Of a stretch of 57,093 nt of DNA, positions 50,937 to 57,093 are shown in pieces. The position numbers and the translations under genes were made by a program. A model generated the notes under the pieces. That model did not search any database, had not been told where the DNA came from, and saw nothing but the letters and a program-made list of their open reading frames with translations. This DNA is from JAQBGV01 sp032128395. GTDB taxonomy: Bacteria; Planctomycetota; UBA8108; UBA1146. Position 1 is the first letter of the stretch; the number at the start of each line of letters is the position of its first letter. Location: positions 1 to 57,093 of the forward strand of contig JAQBGV010000054.1 of assembly GCA_032128395.1 (NCBI GenBank). Reading direction: 5' to 3'.

Positions 50937-53255
50937 CTACGGACAGGGCGTGAACGTGCCGCACGTCAGCGAGTCGGCAGTCGGGTCCGGGCCGCACGCT
51001 CCGAACGGCGCGGGGAGCGGCACCGGCACTCCACTCGGGGGGAACAGGTATCCGAGGCTCGCCACCGGGTCCGCGATGTTCAGCAGTCCGTCGTCGTTCG
51101 AGTCACAAGAGTCATCGCAAGGCAGGACGCTGCCCGTTCCGCCCGTCGGCGGGAAGAGGTAGCCGAGCCCGAACACCGCGTCCGCGATGTCGAAGCCGCC
51201 ACTCCCGTTGCAGTCGCCACGTCGGAAGCCGCCCGACGGTGGCGGGGTTCCCGGGCAGACGAGCAGATTCCAGCCGTTCACGTTGCCGACGGTGCCCGCG
51301 GCGGAATCGACGAAGTTCATCGTCCACGTGCCCGCGGCCAGCTCCCCGTCGAAGTCGGCGAGGATCCCCGGGCCGGACGGGATGGTGTTGCCGTAGCCAT
51401 CGTTCGTGCCGCCGAGTCCCGCGTCATCGTCGTAGTGCCCCGTGAGATCGACTCCGGCGCCGCCGTCGTGCAGCGTCACCGAAGTTCCCCCGGGGGAACT
51501 CAGGCTCACCGTGAGTTGCGAGGTGTCGCCGTGCGAGACATCGAGCTGAACGTCGAGGTCGAGCACCGCATCCGGATCGGTGACGACGACCGTCGTGTCG
51601 AGACCGACGAGGTCGTTGTCCGGGATCGCGAAGAGGATCGGGAAGAGCAGCTCCCAACTGTCGAGGGTGCCGCGCGGGGGCGGGGTCGGGCTGCAGATGA
51701 CGCAGTCATCTTGATGGCTGAGGACCCAGGCGCCGTCCGCGTTCTCGCCGTTGAGATCGGCGAGGGTAAAGATCGGATCCTGGATCTGCATCCGGACTCC
51801 GCCGGAGAAATTGACCGAGTCGTAGGCCACTCCGCCGTCGTCGAAGATCACGTCGATGTCATCTTGACTGCCGCCGCCACCCTCGTGGATCGTCAGCTGA
51901 GTCCCCCCGGGGGAGACCAGGATGATCCGCAGATCCCCGATGAACGGATGCGTGATGTTCAGATGGAGGTCGACGTCGGAGATCGTCCCGACCCCGGTGA
52001 CGTTCAGGAACTCGAGGGTGGCCGGGGGTGCAAGGATGTCGGTCCCGGGGGTCGCGCCCGCGACGATCGCGGCGACGAAACTCGCGATATAAGCGGGGCT
52101 GCCGAAGATATGGCAATCCGCCGAGATCGTCAGTGCCGCATCTCCGCGGTCCCCGTTGAACCCGCCGATCTGGATGAGATAACTCTCCCCGCCGATCACA
52201 TCGAATGTGATCTCCGGTTCGCCACTCCCCGTGCAGCTCCCCGCGTCGCACTCGAGCCAAGTGTCGCTGGTCGGGCACCCGGCGGCTGCGTCGTAGATCG
52301 CCATCTGTGGGTTGAAGCCCGCGCTCGCCGTTCCGCAAGTGCTGAAGAGCGTCGTGCCGGAGGAGGTGGGGCTGTACTCGAACCAGACGTCGTTCTCGAG
52401 GTTGCCGCCGCAGGTGTTCGGCCCGTCGGTGTGAGCTCCCGCGGTGGTGAAGGGGGTCGTCCCCTCGCCGATCGCGCTCGCGCTCGCGCACAGGTCGTTT
52501 ACCGGCGGCGGCGCACAGGCGAGATCGCCGACGCAGTCGGCATCGGCGCAGTCGAGGTCGCCGTCGAGGTCGTTGTCGACACCGTCCTCACAGTCTTCGG
52601 GGAAGGTGCAGACGTTCAGGGCATCGGGTGAGTCGTCGGTCGGAGGGTCGAACGCACCGATCGCCCAGGGGCCGGTGATGTCGGGGCAGCGCTTCACGGT
52701 TCCCGGCATGAAGGCGCCGTCCGGACCGACGATCGTCGAGGAGTAGTAGTGCTCGCTGCCCGCGATCAAGAGACCCGGGTCTTCGACGATGGCGACCGAG
52801 TCCTCGATCGAACTCCACGGGGTGGAGTCGAGTACGCCATCGTCGTCCGTGTCGAGGTCATCTCCGACCGCGCCGGTGAATCCAAGGACCAGCATGTGGG
52901 TGACGTTGTCCGAGTTCTCGAAGTTGAGTGACGTGTCGAGATCGGGAATGCCGGGGAGGGCGTACAAGGAACCGGAGCCGGTATCGACCGCGAGGAAAAA
53001 TCCATCGGGCTGGATCGCAAATCCGCTCAGATCGGTCACGTGCTCGACGACGCCACTCAGGCCACCGGTGCTGTCCCCGATCACGAGGTAGTAGCACCCG
53101 GTGAGAGAGCTCCCCGGCGATCCCGCAAGTTCGAAGTATTCCTGGTCGACGCTCCCGTTTCCATCGACGCGGATCTCGTTGATGACCGTCTGGGCGCCGA
53201 GCAGACCCGGAACCAGCAGGCCGACTCCGAGCAGGAGCCAGGTCTTCTTCCTCAT
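50937..53255 (-). CDS. Secreted multidomain protein with P-domains and dockerin-like tail
   Basis: A protein of about 772 residues from the ATG at 53255 (GGAAGG 9 bp upstream; an ATG 9 bp earlier is the alternative). It has a signal peptide (KTWLLLGVGLLVPGLLGA). A lamin-tail-like or unassigned beta domain follows (VINEIRVDGNGSVDQEYFEL). Then come an Asp/Cys motif (CEDGVDNDLDGDLDC), a pre-peptidase-C-like domain (NDVWFEYSPTSSGTTLFSTC), and two proprotein-convertase P-like domains (LHLNITHPFIGDLRIILVSP; LDVSHGDTSQLTVSLSSPGG). It ends with the dockerin-like tail (FRRGDCNGSGGFDIADAVFG) and CGPDPTADSLTC. No protease domain is present although P-domains normally accompany subtilases. It is extracellular or surface-bound; function is unknown. 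It has its own promoter and terminator. Confidence 0.8.
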   Translation of the reverse strand: MRKKTWLLLGVGLLVPGLLGAQTVINEIRVDGNGSVDQEYFELAGSPGSSLTGCYYLVIGDSTGGLSGVVEHVTDLSGFAIQPDGFFLAVDTGSGSLYALPGIPDLDTSLNFENSDNVTHMLVLGFTGAVGDDLDTDDDGVLDSTPWSSIEDSVAIVEDPGLLIAGSEHYYSSTIVGPDGAFMPGTVKRCPDITGPWAIGAFDPPTDDSPDALNVCTFPEDCEDGVDNDLDGDLDCADADCVGDLACAPPPVNDLCASASAIGEGTTPFTTAGAHTDGPNTCGGNLENDVWFEYSPTSSGTTLFSTCGTASAGFNPQMAIYDAAAGCPTSDTWLECDAGSCTGSGEPEITFDVIGGESYLIQIGGFNGDRGDAALTISADCHIFGSPAYIASFVAAIVAGATPGTDILAPPATLEFLNVTGVGTISDVDLHLNITHPFIGDLRIILVSPGGTQLTIHEGGGGSQDDIDVIFDDGGVAYDSVNFSGGVRMQIQDPIFTLADLNGENADGAWVLSHQDDCVICSPTPPPRGTLDSWELLFPILFAIPDNDLVGLDTTVVVTDPDAVLDLDVQLDVSHGDTSQLTVSLSSPGGTSVTLHDGGAGVDLTGHYDDDAGLGGTNDGYGNTIPSGPGILADFDGELAAGTWTMNFVDSAAGTVGNVNGWNLLVCPGTPPPSGGFRRGDCNGSGGFDIADAVFGLGYLFPPTGGTGSVLPCDDSCDSNDDGLLNIADPVASLGYLFPPSGVPVPLPAPFGACGPDPTADSLTCGTFTPCP

Positions 53256-53383
53256 ATCGCTCATCCTTCCTGCTCGGTTCGCGGGGTGTTCCCACGCGAG
53301 ACGGAGCCTCGGGGAGTGTCGTTTCGGCGGACTCGATTCATGGACCCACAGAAAGTGAGGCGCACCGCGCCCCGACGCTCGCG

Positions 53384-53411
53384 ATGGTAGAACATGGGGA
53401 GGGCGGGTCAA
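53384..53411 (-). promoter_or_regulatory. Sigma70-type promoter of the dockerin-tailed gene
   Basis: On the minus strand TTGACC (53411-53406), a 16-bp spacer and TACCAT (53389-53384) lie about 130 bp before the start codon. The -35 matches five of six consensus bases. The -10 hexamer is the same as that before the M4 protease gene. Confidence 0.5.
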
Positions 53412-53441
53412 CCAAGTGTTGGTGCTCCCCCCGTGAATCGT

Positions 53442-54953
53442 TCATGAGGAGAGCTGGAATTGGGTCACGAGGAGGTGCAGCAAGAGCACCAGAAGGGTCG
53501 CCGCGGTGATCGCAGTGGTCGTCCCTCGTTCCACGGCCGGGGCCGATTCCTTGCGAGAGGACCCCGCTTCGAAGGCGACGGCGGCGACCACGACCCCCGA
53601 CAGAACCGCCTTGAGGAGCGCCCAGCGGAGGTCCTCTTCGTCGATCTGCGAGAAGAGCGCCGCCGCGACCGAGTACCGGCTCATCCCGGTGATCCCCTCG
53701 GCGATCCAGAGCGCCCCCCAGCTCCCCGCGACGATCGCCGCCGCGGTGTGGAGGACCATCCCGATGATCGAGCCGTACAGGAGCGGGGCGAGAAGATCGC
53801 GAGCGGGGAGTACCCCGATGAAAGGGAGCGCGTCGAGCACCCGCTGCCGGCTCATCGCCCCGATCCGCGCCGCGCCCCCCGCCGCCGCTCGCGCCGCGAA
53901 GAGCACTGCGGTCAGGAGCGGAAGAGCGACTCCGAGCAGAACCTGCCCCGCCCCGGCGAGCAGCGGGTAGCGCAGCGCTCCCTCGAGCGGATTGTTCTCG
54001 AGCGTGAAAGCCATGACGAGAGCCCCTCCCGCCCCCGCCGCGATCGCGAGCGGGAGTGCGGGCGCGAGCAGGAGTTCGAGCAGGGTCCGCGGGAAGAGCG
54101 ACAGGTGCCGAGGCCAGAGCGCTCGGACCAGTCGGAGGGGGGCGCGGGCGAGGGTCCCGACGCGACGCAGTCCCGACGCGATGAATCCGGCGATCCGCTC
54201 TTCGGGTCGCACTGGCCCGGTGATCGCAGTGCCGAGCGCTCCTCCTCCCCCCTCGGTCGACTCATCGATCGGGCGTCGGCGAAGACTCGCTGCCCGCGGA
54301 TCAATCTCGAGCACCGCATCGCCTCGGGAGAGGAACGCGTCGCGGTCGTGGGTGATGACGATGGTGCTGCGCTCCGGCCGCGCCCGGTGCGCTTCTGCGA
54401 TCGTGGTGGCGATCTCGATCGCGGACACTTGGTCGAGCCCCGCGGTGGGTTCGTCGAGGACGAGCAGATCAGGGTCGCGGGCGAGAGCGCGAGCGAGGGC
54501 GACTCGGCGCCTCTGTCCACCGGAGAGTGCCGCCACCGTCTGAGGCGGGGCGGGGAGTCCGACGGAGTGGAGGAGTTCACGAGCGCGTGCCAGCGCCGCG
54601 GCGCCGCGAAGGCCGGTGGCGAGCGCCACGTTCTCGAGCGGGGAGACCTCGTCGAGGAGCGCGCCGTCCTGGAACGCGATGCCGATCCGGTTCCGCAGGC
54701 GCGAGGGGAGAGGCGCACGGACCCGTTCACCGAGGAGGTACGCTTTCCCCTCGCTGCGGAAACGCGGCGCCCACGGGTCGTCGAGACCGAGGAGGGCGTC
54801 GACGACGGTCGATTTCCCGCTGCCGCTCGGTCCGAGGAAGAGAAGCAGCTCTCCGCGGGGGAGGACCAGGTCGACCTCGTCGAGGATCGGGCGCCAACGG
54901 GACCCCTGCCGAAAACCGACCGAGTATCCCGTCAGTTCGAGGAGCGCGGTCAT
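53442..54953 (-). CDS. MCE lipid transporter: ATPase and MlaE-type permease fused in one protein
   Basis: A 503-residue protein. Residues 1-240 form an ABC ATPase: Walker A GPSGSGKST (41-49), Q-loop FQDGALL, signature LSGGQ (143-147), Walker B LLVLDEPT (163-170) and VITHDRD with the switch His. Residues 255-500 are a hydrophobic permease with the MlaE pattern (SRQRVLDALPFIGVLPARDL, LLAPLLYGSIIGMVLHTA, WALLKAVLSGVVVAAVAFEA). In Gram-negative bacteria MlaF and MlaE are separate subunits of the phospholipid transporter. The start overlaps the stop of the MCE gene (ATGA), so the operon encodes a two-protein system. It is followed by a 186-bp gap. Confidence 0.85.
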   Translation of the reverse strand: MTALLELTGYSVGFRQGSRWRPILDEVDLVLPRGELLLFLGPSGSGKSTVVDALLGLDDPWAPRFRSEGKAYLLGERVRAPLPSRLRNRIGIAFQDGALLDEVSPLENVALATGLRGAAALARARELLHSVGLPAPPQTVAALSGGQRRRVALARALARDPDLLVLDEPTAGLDQVSAIEIATTIAEAHRARPERSTIVITHDRDAFLSRGDAVLEIDPRAASLRRRPIDESTEGGGGALGTAITGPVRPEERIAGFIASGLRRVGTLARAPLRLVRALWPRHLSLFPRTLLELLLAPALPLAIAAGAGGALVMAFTLENNPLEGALRYPLLAGAGQVLLGVALPLLTAVLFAARAAAGGAARIGAMSRQRVLDALPFIGVLPARDLLAPLLYGSIIGMVLHTAAAIVAGSWGALWIAEGITGMSRYSVAAALFSQIDEEDLRWALLKAVLSGVVVAAVAFEAGSSRKESAPAVERGTTTAITAATLLVLLLHLLVTQFQLSS

Positions 54954-56467
54954 CCCCCGGCGGCTCCCACCGCCGGCCCCGGGGGCGCAACCTCCCGGAG
55001 CGAGGCGGGGAGCGCGTCGAAGAGAACCGCTCGAGTGGGAACGTCGTACCCCGGGCCACGCCAGAGTCCGATCGCGGTGCCGTCGCGCAGGAGCACCCCG
55101 CTCCGGGTCTCCGCCGGGATCCCGACCAGAGTGCCATCCGACCCGAGCGAACCGGAGAGCCGACGCCACTCGCCGTCATCGCCGAGTGAGTAGAGGTCGA
55201 TCGGGCCGCTGCGCTCTGTGAGGGGAAGGGCCCGAACGCGCGCCGGGCCCGCTCCGGGCGGGACCGCAGGAAGCCGCAATAGGGCGAGGTCGATCTCTTC
55301 TTCCGCCCGCCATGCGACCCCCGCCACCTGCACCGATCCGTCGCGGTGCACCACCGTGATCGACTCCTCGGTGATCTCCGGGTCCCCGAAGTCCTCGATC
55401 CAGAGGCGACCATCGACTCCCCGGGCGAGCACGAGCACCGCGGGCAGGCCATCCGGGGTGCGGTGGAGCACACCGGGAGAGGTCCGCTCGTAATGGTCAT
55501 CCTTCGAGAACCAGTCCTCTTCGATACACGAGTAGTGCACGGAGACGAGCGCTGCGAGTCCGGGATCATCGCCGGTGAGTCGAGCGCTCGTCCCTTGCGA
55601 TGGTGCGGGTGGGTCCGGGGCGCGCCAATCGATCTCCGGCCGACCGGTTCGGCCGACGAAGACGGCGCCGTCGGCCGCCGGGGTGCGCGAGCGTTCATTT
55701 TCGGTGTGGAATGCGAGCGCTGACCCCGAGAGGATCGCTTCGAGTCCTTCTACCGACACCCCTCGCCACCCGGCGCGGATGTCGACCCCGTCGATCCAGA
55801 ACATGCTCTCGGCGTGTACGAGGGATCGGTGGCTTCGTTCGATCCGGGCGCGCACCTCGACCCCACCCCCCTCGGGGAGGAGCTCGACCGAGCTGACGAT
55901 CCCGACCGGGATCCCGCGGTGCCGCACCGGCGCGGCGGCGACCAAACCTCCGCTCGTCGCGAACCGGACGGCGATCTCGAGGTCGCCCGGGGCGGAAGGG
56001 AGGTCGAGCAGTGCGCGAGGATTGTCGGGGGGGAGGCGCATCCCGGGGACGCGACTGCCGGGGGTCAGCATCGGCGCGGCGGGGTCTCCCTGGTCGTACG
56101 CGACGTACGAGTCCTTGATCAGCGTGTCGAGTCCGCCGCCCCCTGCGGCGATCCCCCCGAACCAGGGTCGGACGATCCAAAAGCGGCTTCCGGCGCGCGG
56201 TGCTGCGCCCGGGGCGGACGACAACGAGCAGAGCACCTCGGCCCCGCGCCCCCCGGGGGCGAGGCTGACCCGGCGGACCTCGCCGACGCTGACCCCCCGC
56301 GTCTTGACCGGTGTCCCTTCGTGGACCCCATCCGCGCTCCCGAAGAGGAGGACCACGGCGAGCCGGTCCTCTCCCGGCTCCGCACGGAGCAGGTCGAAGA
56401 GGAGCCACCCGGCTCCCAGGAGCGCGAGGAGAGTGAGGAGGCCGTACGCCTCTCGGATCCCGAACAT
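54950..56467 (-). CDS. MCE-domain protein with degenerate trypsin-like C-terminal domain
   Basis: A 505-residue protein anchored by one N-terminal helix (about 7-27). Two MCE/MlaD-like domains are seen: 37-100 (FGSADGVHEGTPVKTRGVSV) and 162-250 (VAAAPVRHRGIPVGIVSSVE), as in PqiB/YebT-type proteins. Residues 305-480 resemble a trypsin/HtrA-like fold. ITVVHRDGSVQVAG and EIDLALLRLP (Asp393) match the region of the catalytic Asp, and ETRSGVLLRDGTAIGL the region of the nucleophile. The His motif is missing and the Ser position appears to be Arg455, so it is probably not an active protease. It is coupled to the fused ATPase-permease. It likely forms the periplasmic lipid tunnel; the extra domain may bind a partner. 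Confidence 0.8.
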   Translation of the reverse strand: MFGIREAYGLLTLLALLGAGWLLFDLLRAEPGEDRLAVVLLFGSADGVHEGTPVKTRGVSVGEVRRVSLAPGGRGAEVLCSLSSAPGAAPRAGSRFWIVRPWFGGIAAGGGGLDTLIKDSYVAYDQGDPAAPMLTPGSRVPGMRLPPDNPRALLDLPSAPGDLEIAVRFATSGGLVAAAPVRHRGIPVGIVSSVELLPEGGGVEVRARIERSHRSLVHAESMFWIDGVDIRAGWRGVSVEGLEAILSGSALAFHTENERSRTPAADGAVFVGRTGRPEIDWRAPDPPAPSQGTSARLTGDDPGLAALVSVHYSCIEEDWFSKDDHYERTSPGVLHRTPDGLPAVLVLARGVDGRLWIEDFGDPEITEESITVVHRDGSVQVAGVAWRAEEEIDLALLRLPAVPPGAGPARVRALPLTERSGPIDLYSLGDDGEWRRLSGSLGSDGTLVGIPAETRSGVLLRDGTAIGLWRGPGYDVPTRAVLFDALPASLREVAPPGPAVGAAGG

Positions 56468-56655
56468 GGCGAGGATGCTACCTGGCGGACGGTGGTCTGT
56501 CTCCCCGCTCCCGAGCCCGCGTTCGATTCATGACCCTCGGATCAGGATCGAGTGGAGCCAAGATGCGACAGGCGAGCTGATCTGCGGGGCTCAGACCCGA
56601 GCGGTGCGGGGCGATGCCGACCCGTCACCGGGAACAGTGACGGTTCTCTGGATGT

Positions 56656-57093
56656 TCAGAGGTAGCGATCCACAGGCTCTGCACCGCGTAGCCGGGGAGC
56701 AAGGCGGCCCAAAGGGCCTACGAGCCGATGCGCACTCGATACAGCAAACGAAAAGCGGGACGAGGAGTAGTCGGACGCAAGAGGTAGCGATCCACAGGCT
56801 CTGCACCGCGCTAGCCGGGGAGCAAGGCGGCCCAAAGGGCCGACGAGCCGATGCTCACTCGACACAGCAAACGAAAGTCGGGACGAGGAGCAGTCGGACG
56901 CAAGAGGTAGCGATCCACAGGCTCTGCACCGCGCTAGCCGGGGAGCAAGCCGGCCCAAAGGGCCGACGAGTCGCGCACGCGCCAGACCGCGCAATCCCAC
57001 CCGCATCATCAACGGCACGAAGCGCGTCGGCGCCGGCAACGACGCGTCGTTGAGCGCGAGGACGTCCGCGTGGAAGAGGAGCGCCTGACGGAC
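56656..57093 (-). other. Possible 3' end of a gene entering from the right edge (uncertain)
   Basis: The minus-strand frame is open from the last base of the window. It first encodes a coding-like stretch (ALLFHADVLALNDASLPA, TRFVPLMMRVG), then runs through the tandem repeat, giving a 41-residue unit (LVGPLGRLAPRLARCRACGS) repeated before a stop at 56656. The non-repeat part may be the end of a real gene whose terminal codons have been replaced by the repeat. I do not recognise a family. It may equally be non-coding. Confidence 0.2.
56658..56970. repeat. Tandem repeat, 122/123-bp unit, about 2.5 copies, with internal palindrome
   Basis: Units start at 56658, 56780 and 56903 with AGAGGTAGCGATCCACAGG; the third is truncated near 56970. 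Copies are nearly identical, differing at a few sites and by one base in length. Each contains the palindrome GGCCC-AAA-GGGCC (56706-56718, 56829-56841, 56952-56964). The minus strand is open through the array. The 190 bp between the MCE gene start and the array show no feature beyond a weak TAGCAT hexamer near 56480 on the minus strand. Confidence 0.85.

Noticed and set aside
56658..56970. CRISPR array
   Set aside because: The repeats are directly joined 122/123-bp units with no unique spacers and no cas genes nearby.
55575..57053. Plus-strand open frame spanning the MCE gene and the tandem repeat
   Set aside because: Antisense to the MCE gene for most of its length, Ser/Arg-rich composition and no start signal.

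Overview
The window looks like a chromosomal segment of a Planctomycetota bacterium, or a close relative in the PVC group. The DNA is strongly G+C-rich. It carries a DUF1501 / Planctomycete-cytochrome (PSCyt1-DUF1549-DUF1553) pair. Four large secreted proteins and one orphan fragment end in the same dockerin-like tail (RGD-x-N-x-DG-x-x-D-I-x-D pairs followed by CGxDPTxD...C). I saw no rRNA, tRNA, CRISPR array, phage gene or transposase.

Layout. 1-5.1 kb: end of a MauG/cytochrome c peroxidase, then convergent DUF1501 and PSD1 genes. 5.2-9 kb: HD hydrolase, a dockerin remnant, aminopeptidase P, a methyltransferase and a frameshifted fuconolactonase-type amidohydrolase. 9-12.7 kb: an M4 metalloprotease with a cohesin-like domain and a dockerin-like tail. 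12.8-23 kb: enolase-superfamily dehydratase, Gfo/Idh/MocA dehydrogenase, a small ArsR repressor with its operator and a reductase, an FAH hydrolase and SDR pair, and a complete ribose-type sugar ABC transporter. With the amidohydrolase, these genes fit a non-phosphorylating L-fucose-like (6-deoxyhexose) pathway ending in pyruvate and lactate. 23-27.5 kb: secreted ASST-like protein, small membrane protein, LOG-family protein, DinB protein and an alpha/beta hydrolase.

27.6-34.6 kb is one same-strand block: DUF4261, a frameshifted NeuC-type epimerase, a HEAT protein, then the tightly coupled trio DUF4956 membrane protein - CotH kinase fused to a beta-helix - VTC polyphosphate-polymerase domain. 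This trio is the strongest candidate for a poorly described system. 34.6-38.7 kb: a CSLREA/beta-helix/Kelch/dockerin protein and a retropepsin-like protein. 38.7-48.9 kb: a complete MoxR-DUF58-DUF4381-like-BatA-BatB/C-BatD-BatE operon with a 1,157-residue BatB/BatC fusion. 49.1-56.5 kb: MurJ, another dockerin-tailed protein with an intrinsic terminator and a good promoter, and a two-gene MCE lipid transporter. In that transporter ATPase and permease are one polypeptide, and the MCE protein carries a degenerate trypsin-like domain. 56.66-56.97 kb: a 122/123-bp tandem repeat.

Three genes are each broken by a single-base change in a G or C run (979-983, 8830-8834, 28751-28755). This looks more like consensus error in the assembly than real pseudogenes. 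Functional calls rest on motif recognition by eye; no database search was possible.
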